A model generated the notes under the pieces. That model saw only the letters and a list, made by a program, of their open reading frames with translations. It was not told the DNA's origin and made no database searches. Position numbers and translations under genes: made by a program. From Stratiolaelaps scimitus (Eukaryota > Arthropoda > Arachnida > Mesostigmata > Laelapidae), in the NCBI GenBank assembly GCA_019614645.1, contig JABWDB010000005.1, positions 6,418,001 through 6,482,000 of the forward strand: a DNA stretch of 64,000 bases, read 5' to 3'. Position 1 is the first letter of the stretch. Each line of letters starts with the position of its first letter. Below, one piece after another: positions 9,330 to 21,249 of this stretch.

Positions 9330-12300
9330 CAATCTCATTAATTAACTTCGGCGCGATTCTGATTGATTGATTAAAACGGATGTCCGAGCTGCAGTTAATT
9401 AAGACATGATGAAGTTTTGACTAATCCACGGTAAAGACTACATCACCGATACACATCTACTATTGATTGGCCAACTCAGTCAATTATCGACAGTTCTCAC
9501 TGTACCGAGAAAGCATCGAATATTGATCTTCGAAAAGAATCACAGTAAAAACATCGATTCAGTCGCGTTCGAGAAAATAATCAAGCAGAGCAAAATCTCG
9601 GTCACCCCCCCCCCCCGTTTCATAATTTTTCATCCACTTATTTCAGTTTTGAAATGACAACAATGGCACTACGTGTAAATAATAATTGTTAAAGACAGTA
9701 GATGGTCAGTTTCTTGCATCTTACGTGTGCGATACATTCTCCAAACATCTTTCGGTTGCATGCCGCCCCGAAGGACATCGTCGCACCCAATCGACGAACG
9801 GGGAGCCGTGCGCCGACGAGCTCTACCGACCGCCTTGCCAATCTTTCTTCCTGAAATAGGAGCGAACTTAGAATATATGAAACGGATGAAACGGGATGTT
9901 CTCGCCTCGAAAACAACATCGCACTGACAATCTAACGGAAGAATACAGCTGACCCGGAACACGGCACAATAAACACCGCACTGCTGAGTCGATATTCGTT
10001 GGCAGCTGCACATCGATGAGGAACGCTACACGATTTGCGAATCGTTCACGTGAACGCTGCGAGTTTTCTGTAGGGGACAGCAGCCATCGGTGTGTAACGT
10101 GTGTGCACGATAACGATCTTCTGCCGGTCTAGCAGTCTCAACTGTGAGCTTACTTTTGCAGGGACAGTATTTCCAGCTATGGTGAGGTACGAGTCGGGAA
10201 ATCTATCGAGAACGTGGACTGTTGACTTGCTTTTGTCACGATTATGTGCCCGCCAGTAGCTCGCCACTGACATTCGGTGGAAAGTAAAATACAAGGTCCC
10301 AATTCTCCTTGCAACGAAACAATAAGTTGCACTCACGGCCAAACTCAGCAATTTCTGTATATACGATTAACATTCGAGCCTAAGAACGATCACGAGCGAT
10401 GCAAATGCACAAATGCCGTCTCGACAGGACACGACGTGCCTGGCATGCTACCAGATCACTGTCGAGTGCTGAGCCTTCCTAAAACGCCGTAATTTAATCA
10501 CTAACCTCCTTTGCAGGGTGTTTTCAAAACACCCTGCAGCTATCCAATTTCAACAGGCTTCAGTGACATGGCCTTAGGTGCATCAGTTAGAAACTAATGC
10601 AGTGGCCGTTTTGAACCCTCGACAGAAGGCCAACCTCCTCGATAGCACTGATTCGATTCATTAGTCCCGTCTTCCAGCCAGCTAAACGCAACCACTGAAA
10701 TCACTTACTGGGCTCCCTGGCACATCGATTGTATTGATCACAAGAAATATCGAAGCAAGTAAAATTCCTGATAAAGTTGTACGTCAACTTGAAATTAAGC
10801 GTCGTCCAACCTACACCTAATTAAGGAAAAAAACGTCAAGATCAGCCGAACCTTACCACGAAGTCGGCCCAATTTTCCGAATTGTGGCATATTGCGCGCT
10901 CTCGAGAATTTGGCTAGTTCGGACTGAAATGACGATTACAGCTCTGATCATATGTTATATGCATCATCAAATATCGATGACGTGAAGCGGAAATTAGTCC
11001 CAACGAGTAGAAGAACACAAACCCAATTTGTGTCGTTTTGAAATGATGCTGTGATAATGTCAAACAACATTAATTGAATGACATTCTGATAAAACATTTT
11101 GCTGATTCAGAAAGCTTTCATATATATATATATATATTAGAGACTCCACTTAGTTCGCAGCGCGCGTAAGATCTTTAGTCATTTGCCGACAATTTGTAAA
11201 TTGCATTTGTCAGTTGATCATCGCCACTGGCACAGAAAACGAAGTGATCCTGCTAGACAAAAATAGTGGGCCTCGATAGGCGTCCCTCGCACGTGTGAAG
11301 CTGGGCCGTGAAGGCCAGGCGTCACCGCGGACACGCGGAGAACCCGTGGTGCATCACGAGAGCTCCGGGTCGGGGCGCAGCTTCCTGGCGGTGAGAAGAG
11401 AGACATTCGAGGGGTAGGCCACCATACCAGTGATTATAGAGAGGCCGTATGTAGATCCGTCGTAGATCACTCCGGAAATAACTGCTCAGAACGGGCAGAC
11501 ATTCTAATAGGTGCCGACCACTTAGCAGGCAGACGTCTGTCTAGGAGAAGGAAGTTACGCGGCGACGGTATCATCACTACAGCCAAATTTGAATGATTCC
11601 ATCATGGTAGGGATAGCACATTCGAGTGCAGCACCACATCGATCCCTATGCTGCGCACTTAATTGAACCTAATTTTCAATGAGAATTGAGACAACGAACC
11701 AATATCACGATCGCATCTGGTTCAATTAAAATGACTTTCTAGAAGCGATAGACACAGAAATATAAAATTTACTATTCACGAGGTCAGCCGGAACCGGCAA
11801 AGCCCAGAAAAAAGTAGTAGCTATCTAGCGGCACTCGCGATACTCTGCGCTTTAACTACTGCGAGTATCGCTAGGGTGTTTAAAAACATTAACGAACCAA
11901 ATATCGCAAACAGGATCCTAAGCGGCGCCAATAAGCAAGAAATGCCACATGTGTGGTGAAAGTGCAGGCTTTCTTTAGTGAAAGCAACACTGCAGCACTT
12001 AATCATATACTCACGAAGGATCTAACTTAGTCAGAACATAATCAACCTACTAGCGCATTCTAGAAGAAAACCGCATCGCTATCATGTTTAGTCACAGCAG
12101 AACACTGAACATCCCAAAGCTCACTTTGGCCCTTCGACGCAGCGCTAATTAGCCTATTTCGGACTAATCTGCCGAAACCGATGACGTCATTGCTAAGGCA
12201 TTGCACACCGCCAAAATAAAGATTGACGACCCAGAGAAGGACTATTCCCCATAAGAGGCAAGCAACAATTTATTGATTGCAAAGTCGAAATTACCGGGAG

Positions 12301-12460
12301 GGAAAATCATTTCAAACCACTTTCGCCAAGTCTTCAGCGCTGGATGGTCATCAGACCAAGCTTATTCATACAAACACTATGTTTACCATTAATCCAATCG
12401 TATCGGTGATGCGAAATGTAGCTACGAAGGACTACATTCAATGTAATATAGGTACTTGTA
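9330..12460. other. Long stretch without a recognised gene
   Basis: Contents I can name are a run of 12 C at about 9605-9616, the 25 bp palindrome at 10513-10537, a short (TA)n at 11121-11139, and scattered short frames without motifs. A minus-strand frame at 10351-10046 (101 codons) has no recognisable domain. Confidence 0.5.
10513..10537. repeat. Perfect 25 bp palindrome
   Basis: GCAGGGTGTTTT and AAAACACCCTGC are exact reverse complements around one central C. No matching copy was seen elsewhere in the window and its role is unknown. Confidence 0.75.
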
Positions 12461-12607
12461 CACGTCAGCGCGGTGGCTTGGACGGCTGAGTCTCTGGCTG
12501 TAAAAAGCCAGAGGCCGCAGGTTCGAATCCCGTTGCATGACATATAAGAGAACTTAAGCATTCTATGCAGTTCCTTTAATAAATCAAAAAAGCCTTACCT
12601 TACCTCA
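12461..12607 (+). mobile_element. SINE-2 copy 1 (tRNA-derived, with head)
   Basis: The head contains GGTGGCTTGGACGG (A-box-like), a strong anticodon-arm-like hairpin (CTCTGGCT / AGCCAGAG) and a perfect B box, GGTTCGAATCC. The body GACATATAAGAGAACTTAAG then runs to a CCTTACCTTACCT tail. The same body and tail occur inverted at 25509-25600. The acceptor stem does not pair, so this is not a working tRNA gene. Confidence 0.7.
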
Positions 12608-13164
12608 CTTCGTTCAACTCGATCGGCTTCTGAGTTTTGCCCGGCGCATTTAGCTTTTGACGTTTTACGATCTCATGTAATAATGATTACATGTCGTCGC
12701 TCTTGATTACGATTTCTTCGTCTATGCTTCTCGTTCAGAGACGACATGCATAAATTTCCACTTCAGCAAATTGTGCCGCTCATGGGTATGCGGGTATATA
12801 TATATAGTTCCTAGTGATCTCACGCATGAGTAGACACCGGGGTTAGGTATCTACTCACTGTGCGTGCGTCGCCGAACAGTGTTTGGCTCGACGCTAAGTT
12901 CCCCAAACTTGTCCCATCGAGAATAAAATATTTTAACACTCAATATGGGGGATCATGTAGTTCTTAAATCGGTGACAAGTAGAGTCAATTGTGGAAATTG
13001 ATGTGCTTTGTTTAATTTTGCTAACATTGTGTTTTTGAAGTAAAACTTCAGCATGGATGCATTCGTATCAATGCTACACTTGTTTCAGTATATAAACCAT
13101 TAGAACCATCATGCGAAAACGTGTATCCGAAATCATACTTTGTTACGTGTATCCGAAATCAAGT

Positions 13165-13220
13165 GCGACCATCCGCTGAACTTAAGCATATCAGTAAGCA
13201 GAGGCAACGAAATCAACGAG
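13165..13220 (+). rRNA. Fragment of the 28S rRNA 5' end (degenerate)
   Basis: CCGCTGAACTTAAGCATATC followed by AGTAAGCAGAGGCAACGAAA matches the universally conserved start of eukaryotic large-subunit rRNA, with several substitutions. Recognisable similarity stops after about 50 bp, so this is a relic and not an rRNA gene. Confidence 0.7.
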
Positions 13221-13289
13221 CTGGAGTAGTCTATCTGTGTGATAGCTGACGGCTGTGTTCGTGATCGGTATCTGCTTTATCTGCTAATC

Positions 13290-13855
13290 GGTTAATTCGT
13301 TTTCGCGGGTGAGCATGATATAATTAGTAACGGGCTCTTGTGCGAGCGCAGTGGCGGTCGCCATCCGCGACTCACGATGCTTAATGACACGCTCGTGAGG
13401 TGTCCGCTCCGCTGGTATTCCTTGTACAAGAGAGCCACAGGGCCTCGACACTGCCGACGGGCGCCGCCCTGACGGCCTCACTCTCATCCCCTTAAACCGA
13501 GGCCAACATCTCGTTTGGGACGGCACGGTAGTTGACACTCAGCACCTTATGTCAACCACTGTGCGACCACCCCCGGTTACGCAGTAGCGCGTGCGGAGCG
13601 GGGCAAGCTACGGAAGTACGCCGCACTCGAGGCAACCCGCCTTTTTCCCCCCTTGCTATTGAGTCTTTAGGGGGGCACGGCCCCCTCACTGCAAACTTCC
13701 TCGAAGGGGTCTACCATAGGCTGATCCGCTCCACCGGGGACAAGCGCGCAGGATCTTTCCTTCCCCTACGCCTATCCCTCGCTCTGCAGAGAGGCAATGC
13801 AATCGCCTTCATCGGGACAATGTCGGCCTCGCCCCTGGTTTCCAACTAATCCCTA
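13290..13855. other. GC-rich block of unknown origin next to the 28S relic
   Basis: This stretch is clearly more GC-rich than its flanks. It could be diverged ribosomal spacer or rRNA, or an unrelated GC-rich insert. I could not match it by eye to rRNA on either strand. The open frames here (13532-13849 plus, 13538-13284 minus) look like by-products of base composition. An (AT)n tract follows at about 13905-13933. Confidence 0.4.
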
Positions 13856-13902
13856 GAACTAATTCCTAATTATCGGATGTTTGAATAAATAGCCCCTTGT
13901 GA

Positions 13903-13936
<34 letters not shown>

Positions 13937-14056
13937 CGACACATAGAAAGTTTTTAATTTTTGGTATCTATCCACTACTTCGATGTCCTTTCTACGTGTG
14001 GGATAGTAGTTTGTCCTTGTAGTTTGTACTTCCCAAGAAGATTCTGGGCACAGTTC

Positions 14057-15348
14057 CTACATAGTTCCTGACATACTGGCAATGCTACCTGAGGCCTTTT
14101 CGACGCACTCAACACAACACTGGCTTGGGTGTTCACACTTGACGCCATCATCAGGCAGGTCCTTCGTAAAATGGAAACTCTGTACGTAGGACAATTTTAT
14201 TGGGTACCCACGCCCTGATTGGTTCAATTTCGACATGGTCGAATGACGACACGGCAAAATTTGTAAGAGTTCGCGCCAACAAGGTTGGACGCATACATCC
14301 GATGGGACACAAGAAGTTATTTTCGTCCAAAACGGGAACATCACGAATACGAATGCTTGTTATGCATTGCACTGCGAGCCGTGAATCAAACCCGAAACTA
14401 TTCGGTGTTGTTTCATCAAAGTTCAATTCGAAATCGGAGGGTGTAGGCCTTCCCCCTAACGCCCACTTCATATCGAATATTTTACGAAGCCTTAAAACTA
14501 TAGAATTTCTCTCGTTTTGTATTTGGGAAGGAAACACGCTTGCACCAGAGCACTTCGTTATAATGAAAGCTCTTAACGACACTGTCAACCTCGGCACCGA
14601 TGACACACCTATACCGAGGTCACAAACTATCGCTGATCTTCCTAATGACGATAAATACAATATAATACAACTTTTATTCAATGGGATATATCACCTAGTG
14701 CGGCTCACCTCTGCAGTCTCCGGCTTTTTGCAGCAAGAGATTTAGCCATTCAAGCCAACAACACGAATAGTCGCACAGCCCAAAAATGAGATTGATGACG
14801 TCCAGAGATCACCTGTATATTTAGAGAGCTGTACAGCAATCATGGACAAAACTACTCATAAGCTTATCTTCAGGAGTCAACCTGTGCATTTTGTGGCGAA
14901 TCAATTTTCTAGTTTTGCATCTATATGACCTTCTCCCTGACACTCCAAGACGATTGTTGATAAAGAAACCTGAGAGGTTGGCTTACTCATGCCTGGGTCA
15001 TTGAAGATAAAGTTCCAAACTACGATACGAAGAGATACTTTGAGGTACGTAGTTTAGACAAGCGACAAAAGTTTCATAACAACAACAAAATGCATTCCTC
15101 GCCTTCTGGAGTAGATACGCTGGTACGCTGCGTTCTCTAGTGTTTTGTGCCGCACACCCTTGAACATATATGCTAATGTTACCACAATACGCGTTAGTGT
15201 TCATATATTGGCGTTTTTTTTTCTCAAAGGCATCACGAGTGTAATATTTTACCTCGGAGTCAGCCAACTTCACAGGATACATTTCGTTGGAGTACATATC
15301 ATTGTAAATAATATCTGCCGAGCCAATTGGTACAAGTGGGGGAAGCAT
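14057..15348 (-). pseudogene. Multi-RING family pseudogene B
   Basis: The minus-strand frame at 14681-14330 aligns with the pre-RING region of gene C: IVLRLRKIFDMKW versus IMLRMKAIL, and NSFGFDSRLAVQCITSIRI versus SPFGPNRLVFEQSTVKYIKS. The RING part continues in another frame at 14330-14057 (CWRELLQILPCRH, then CEHPSQCCVECV, matching EHPSHDCVQCV of gene C). A frameshift near 14330 therefore breaks the gene. The residues between the half rings are degraded and zinc ligands are lost. Further upstream, 15348-14998 shows weak similarity to exon 1 of gene A (PIG..II.......E....L), which would place a decayed first exon there. That part is inference. Confidence 0.6.
14750..14995. other. Interval between the two parts of pseudogene B
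   Basis: This is the likely former intron and upstream region. No motif was seen. Confidence 0.3.
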
Positions 15349-15459
15349 GTGCTAAATTTACAAAATACGGACTTCGTACTTCATGTACGTCATTCGTTGG
15401 TATTTCGATGGTTCATACATTCGCTATTTCGATGGTTCAGACCTAATTTGAATTAAAAA

Positions 15460-16060
15460 CAGCACCGAATCGAACTCGGTATGACGTCGACTGACTTCGT
15501 CGAACGACACATCACAAGTGAACTACAGAACGAGGTAGTATTCAGTGAACCACCGTGTGGTGTGATGTGGACGATGCTCAATGAGATCACGAGCGCAGAA
15601 AAACCAGAAAAAAAATTAATTTATGTTTAAACAAAAACCAGTGCGAAATCGATTGGATCTTAGAACATAACGTTCAGTCGTATCGCAAAGTCGTACCGCA
15701 ATCCCCAAAACAAGCTCGTAATATTCCTTGAGAGACATCGACCCTGCTATGGGCGTTGGTGGATTTGAGGACAGTCTTATTTTACGATAATTGAAACGGG
15801 TTTACTACGCGGCGTTGGCGGTGTAGAAAAAAACAGTAGGCTTACAGTAGGGCGAGGCATAGCTTAGCAATAGTTACCAGAAGAAAATTCCTCACGTTGA
15901 AGAAGAAAAAGCGGATCTAGAAGTTGTTGTTGTTGACCCCAAAAAGAACAACGTCCGTCTTAACCTACCGTACCCCACTTTCGCCAACCCCCACTCCCTA
16001 TAAACACCGACAGATAGCCGGTGACCAGCAGAGATAAAAAAAAAACTACCAAATCTACTT
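15460..16060. other. Intergenic, nothing recognised
   Basis: A-rich short runs only. No gene or repeat family was recognised. Confidence 0.35.
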
Positions 16061-16065
16061 GTTCT

Positions 16066-16682
16066 GTTCAGTTCAGTACCTTGCACCTGTTCAGGGCTGG
16101 ACACTGAACTGAACAGGTGCAAGGTACTGAACAGGTGCAAGGGGTACTGAACAGGTGCAAGGGGTACTGAACAGGTGCAAGGGGTACTGAACAGGTGCAA
16201 GGGGTACTGAACAGGTGCAAGGGGTACTGAACAGGTGCAAGGGGTACTGAACAGGTGCAAGGGGTACTGAACAGGTGCAAGGGGTACTGAACAGGTGCAA
16301 GGGGTACTGAACAGGTGCAAGGGGTACTGAACAGGTGCAAGGTACTGAACAGGTGCAAGGGGTACTGAACAGGTGCAAGGTACTGAACAGGTGCAAGGTA
16401 CTGAACAGGTGCAAGGTACTGAACAGGTGCAAGGTACTGAACAGGTGCAAGGTACTGAACAGGTGCAAGGTACTGAACAGGTGCAAGGTACTGAACAGGT
16501 GCAAGGTACTGAACAGGTGCAAGGTACTGAACAGGTGCAAGGTACTGAACAGGTGCAAGGTACTGAACAGGTGCAAGGTACTGAACAGGTGCAAGGTACT
16601 GAACAGGTGCAAGGTACTGAACAGGTGCAAGGTACTGAACAGGTGCAAGGTACTGAACAGGTGCAAGGTACTGAACAGAACA
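16066..16682. repeat. Minisatellite of 20 bp and 18 bp units with an inverted left end
   Basis: The basic unit is GTACTGAACAGGTGCAAG (18 bp); a longer form has two extra G (20 bp). From 16141 there are ten 20 bp units, then one of 18, one of 20, and sixteen of 18 to 16666, all nearly identical. The left end holds the unit in opposite orientation (CTTGCACCTGTTCAG near 16080), so it can fold back. The right end (CTGAACAGAACAAGT) mirrors the left border (ACTTGTTCTGTTCAG). The 18 bp unit is six codons, so several frames on both strands stay open through the array. These are not genes. Confidence 0.95.
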
Positions 16683-16989
16683 AGTGCCAAGTAGCGAACC
16701 ACACGATCCGTTTAAGATAAACCCTCGCACCTCATGGGTTTGATTTTTTGCGTGCTCCACAAAAAAAAAATTGGGCAGCTCCACAAGGTGCGCGGGTTGA
16801 TCGTAGATCTAAATCTGAAATGATTTTTTTCAGTTTTAGATCTCCGATAAACGCTATGGATGCTAGTAGTCGTTTACAGCTACAAATAAAAAACTTGGGG
16901 CGGGGGGGGGGACAACGACAGATGCGACGTATTCCATACACAATTTGGTATATTTCTTTCTTGGAATGAATCACAAGAAAACGATTGTG

Positions 16990-18146
16990 TTATCTTCCTC
17001 TAAAGCCTTGGAGAAAACCTCGAACTGCGCCTCTGGCTATCACCCACAATAGTTTGGCTGGAGTCCAACAATCGGGTGTCGATTCTGTCGATAGGCCATA
17101 TCTGAGCCTTATAAAGCTGTCAACATACTCGGAGGAACACACAGGACACATGAGAGTCCGGTCGGCATCGTCCGGATCACCAAGGCCCAAACGACACGCC
17201 GTACAGATGACATGGCCACATGGCACCATAATCGAATCGAACTCGTTCACCTGCTCATCCCTTTTCGGCTCGCAGACGGCACAATCAAGAGTTGGACGAC
17301 CATACGGAAAAGACCTAAATATAGGTCGAATCATGGCTGAGACGATAGTCTTGCATATGGGGCAGGGTGGTCCCGTCCCTGCATCTCCTCTGTACTTTCT
17401 TAGAAGGCTCTGGCTGCAGGGCTTACAGAGGCTCAAATGGCCGCATGGCAGGTTGACAACGCTTGCCAGATTCACTTCGGAGCGGCCTATCTTGACGCAC
17501 TGGACACAGTCGTGACTCGGGTGTTCAAATTGCTTCTCATCAATCACACGCCACGGTGGGACCCCGAGCTGCCTAACGTCCGATTTGCACGAAGGACACG
17601 TCATCGTCTTCGATACACATGTCCGGCACACTTGCCAATGGTGGCAAGGCGAGAGTTGCACGAGATCTTCCCAGCAAAGGTTCGTGCAGACGACACATGA
17701 TTGGGGACTGTCAACCTTATATTTAATCAGCTCAATTCTATGGACACGGACGCTCTTGATGTATTTCACAGTTGACTGTTCGAAAACGAGACGGTTCGGT
17801 CCAAATGGAGAGGGAAACGTGAATGGTTTCAACTCAACCCAGTCCCTTGATTCTAGCCGCTGACGCAAGATGGCTTTCATTCGCAACATAATTTTATTGT
17901 CCACTGGTTTTAACGTCTCGAACGCCTGCAAAGTTTCATCTCGTTCCGCTAACTGTCGCAAGGTCTTGTGTTTTAGGATAAATTCCGGCGATTTTATTGA
18001 CAGCCCCACCAGCATGGTGAGGTCCCTAGCTTCAGGAGTTACATGAATGACCACGCATTGCTCCTCGGTGACGTTCACGTCAGTTATATACAAGCCATTT
18101 TTGTACCCTATTAATCCTGGAATATTGGTGTCCGATTCACCGTCCC
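16990..18146 (-). CDS. Multi-RING family gene C (three RING domains)
   Basis: The open frame runs from a TTTCAG acceptor at 18147 to a stop at 16990, so this is a downstream exon. The frame continues above the first Met (18093) through GYKNGLYITDV, which matches GYQNSLCVSDV in gene A. Numbered from that Met, three C3HC4-like rings follow: C133-C169 (CHHWQVC centre), C196-C247 (PCGHLSLC) and C271-C319 (PCGHVIC). Between rings 1 and 2 is FEHPSHDCVQC, shared with gene A (YEHPSLCTLC). The acceptor phase (1) equals that of gene A exon 2. No first exon of the size seen in gene A is visible within 2 kb upstream, so the 5' end is unknown. A ubiquitin ligase role is inferred from the RING fold only. 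Confidence 0.7.
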
Positions 18147-18149
18147 CTG

Positions 18150-20480
18150 AAATTACACAAAACGTGGGGGTGATGGATGTTCGGGTAATTTGGTAATTTC
18201 AATTCAGCCTACTTCGGGCAGGCCGGTTATTTTTGCGTTTTCAAAAATAAGTCGCGTGTGAGTTATTTTTGAAAGTCCCAAAGAAACAGCCAGTTTAGCA
18301 GCAGACGATTTCGTCTCCATATTATAATGGGTGAACTCTGGGATATTCAAATACAAGCCGGTTATTTTGCCTCGTTATCGGCTACCTTTGCCTGCCGGCC
18401 GATAATGTAATTAAGTTAATGAAAAAAAAAAATCCGTAATCCGACATGGCTAACCCAAGAGTAGCGTCACTAATTGGAATCTTGTCGGTACAAAAATCCA
18501 ATCAAACTACGGCAACACGCAAAAATGAGTCGTACAAATTTCCAAAACCGAATGTTCCCTTCTTACAAAATTCACTAAAAACTGCCCTATAGCGGCGCCC
18601 CCGGCCCGGCTTCCCAACGATTCCAGGACATCAGTAACACAGTACCAGGTATTGCTCCAATTGATCCTCGGCAATTTCCGTTTCTTGCACAGGACACAAT
18701 GCAGGTGATCTGGTTAGTAGCACTGAGTGGTGTATCATTGAACAAAGTCGGCCGATACACGACGAGTATCGATCGTATACACTACTACATCTTAATTGTA
18801 ATGTCATCGGCTACAATAGGTCGGAAAGCGACAGGCAAATCGACGACTCGTAAGGCAATCGGAAATAGAGTATCTGAAGTCCTCACCGTAGGCTACAGTC
18901 GCCCCGCCACGAAACAAATAGTCGTAGTTAGCTCGTCGAGAAGGGCGGGCTGTTGACAGGAGCGCATTGTTCACCCTGGCTGCACGAGCGCGAGCGGGCT
19001 TGCGAAGGCCCCTACTAACGAGAGACCTCCTGGCTGAAATTGTAACCGTGAGTAAGTATTATAGTAAGTATTATTATTATTCCAGTGAATTGGAAATAAT
19101 AGTAATAATAATATGCACAAGCGTATTTTCCGAGAGACGGCCACATCTGCCGACCTAACCTGCGAAAGCTAGGTCTCACGGGCCCAGAGCCTACAGTGGC
19201 TAGAAATCTTCGTTAGTACAGGGACTCGAACCACCTCGGTGCATATTTGCGATGCAAAAGCCACACATGTTTGTCAGCAATGCACATACAAACCAGTTAG
19301 CAGCGCTTGTTTTCAACACGAACGAGACTAGAATGTATACCCCCTCCCCCCCACTTACGAATAAGTTTACTACCGGGAAGCAATTCTCGATACGCTTGTG
19401 TCATTGAAAAGAAGTGTTTCGATTACTTGCAAGTGCCTATTTTGCGGCACCTCAGGAAACGTTCACTGAGCAATTGTCCTTAATACGGTCAAAAATTCGC
19501 AGGGTGCTGCTTCCGATTACTGTTCATCCATATTGCTACTCGTAGTCAACCACTGCGTCTCGTAGTTAACCACTGCGTGTGATCACATGTGCAACACAAA
19601 GTCTCCACCATTTGCTTCATTCCCAGCCAATCAAAGACTAGATATTCTGCGGAGGACCCCCGCGCATCAAACAATGTCTGCCCTCATCAAAGAATATCGA
19701 CGAACGCTAAATTCGCCTGAATCATCTGAAGAGGCTATTGATCAAGTCACAAGGACTGACAAGCGAAAAGTGGAAATATAAATCACTGCGAGCGGGTACA
19801 CCTATCACATACCCCGCAATCGACGCAACCCTCGATCTCGGACCATCTTGCGCTATCGGGGGAATTCGGTGATTTCGGCTGAAGACACTGCCACTACTGT
19901 GGCCGTCCTCTCCGCTATCTATGCCCTGATCTCGATGTTTCGCACGTTTTGATTGAACGATATTTTGACAGTAAATTTGGCCGGTCCATAAACATTGTTA
20001 TTATATACGATTGGAAACGGTGCGGTGTACGGGGTGGAAAAAAATTAAAAAACATTCACTATTCGTATCTCGAGGTTTGGTCTTCCAATTTGACCATTTC
20101 ATCGTTCGCCACTTCCATCGACAACAACGAGATCAGAGACGCGCAGTCGTCGAGCTAACTCGGGTTTCCAGCCCGCTCGACGCGACATCATCCCCACATA
20201 CGGCTATCGCTTTCCTTGGCTGCTACGTATTGAACGCTCGTTTGCGTGTAGCGTGCCAGCAATGTATCCTGCTTAGCTCGTCCCATGGCGGCCGCAGGTC
20301 ATGCATGCCACATAATATTAGATCGCGTTGGCTCGAAAACTACAGCGTGTTGTCTGCCGTGCCACTCGTTGAGGTTCATTGGCATGCGTTTACTGGCTGT
20401 ATTGTCCGTGCGTCCCATTTTATCTGTGTCAATTCAATTCGGAGTTCAGTTTGCACAACTGCACCGAGCCCCTATTGTTT
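18150..20480. other. Long stretch without a recognised gene
   Basis: It should contain the upstream intron and promoter of RING gene C, but no first exon was identified. Other contents are an ATT-rich patch at 19058-19110, a tRNA-like B box on the minus strand near 19224 (GGTTCGAGTCC, poor flanking structure), and a tandem 20 bp repeat near 19540-19580 (CTCGTAGT.AACCACTGCGT). Confidence 0.4.
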
Positions 20481-20486
20481 TTCCAC

Positions 20487-20590
20487 AGGTGACCCTCAGC
20501 TGTCTTCCTTCTATGGCAGGCCTCGTTACCGGTAGGGTGTTGCTTCAGGGACCTGTCAGGAGAGTGGGCTCGTGCCAGCGGTAGTGTTCG
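20487..20590 (-). mobile_element. Possible diverged SINE-1 copy
   Basis: GTGACCCTCAGCTGT, CTATGGCAGGCCTC and GGGACCTGTC occur in the same order and spacing as in the three clear SINE-1 copies, with many differences. No tRNA-like head is visible. Confidence 0.4.
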
Positions 20591-21080
20591 CCAGGAGTAG
20601 GGACCTGACCATCGTCTTTTCGCCTACTTTGACCTTATTCCGATCTCTGTCGGTCGTGTCTACCAGGCGTGATCAGTTCTATGACAATCATGGCACTATT
20701 TGAGACAACTATACACCCAAGAGGTTACACAGGAAACCAGTCGGGAGTGATCATTCACATGCACGTGGGGAACGGTGTGCCGCCCATAGCTTTCATGGAG
20801 GCCAAAGTAACGGAACATAGCGTTTCCCATCATTTCTTGGACGGTCACTCCCTATCTTCGGGTCTAAACAGTCGCACGGGATCCATGCGCAGAATATTCG
20901 TTTTCTAGATATTCATATTCGTTTAGTTCTCCGTCGGCTATGAAGAACAATAATGAAAGCCTAACCGTTAAGATGGCCTGTTCATATAAGAACTAGCCTT
21001 CGTTAATAACAAAACGATGCCGAACTCGATCATAGCCGAACTCGATCATAGAGAATCCTGGCCTCGACCCACTGTTACAT

Positions 21081-21132
21081 CGGTGTATAGGTACAATCAT
21101 ATACCTATACATTTGATTGTACCTATACACCG
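21081..21132. repeat. Hairpin with perfect 19 bp arms
   Basis: CGGTGTATAGGTACAATCA at 21081-21099 is the exact reverse complement of 21114-21132, with a 14 bp loop. Just upstream, CCGAACTCGATCATAG is repeated directly (about 21019-21051). It could be a miniature transposon remnant. Confidence 0.75.
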
Positions 21133-21249
21133 AAGCGGGGACGGACAAATAGGCCATATCGTATATATAGAGATGATGACAACGACCTCCCAATATTGCG
21201 GTGTGGTACTGAACAGACCGTAAAGACATCTAGGCAAATTGATAGACGT

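Noticed and set aside
12461..12545. Functional tRNA gene
   Set aside because: The B box is perfect, but the acceptor stem does not pair and position 33 of the loop is not T. The following body recurs elsewhere as a SINE.
16066..16682. CRISPR-like repeat array
   Set aside because: Units are directly adjacent with no unique spacers, and the genome is eukaryotic.
15892..16784. Several open frames of 115-270 codons on both strands with Cys/Thr or Leu/His/Phe repeats
   Set aside because: They are translations of the 18/20 bp minisatellite, which has no stop in several frames. No start context or flanking coding sequence supports them.
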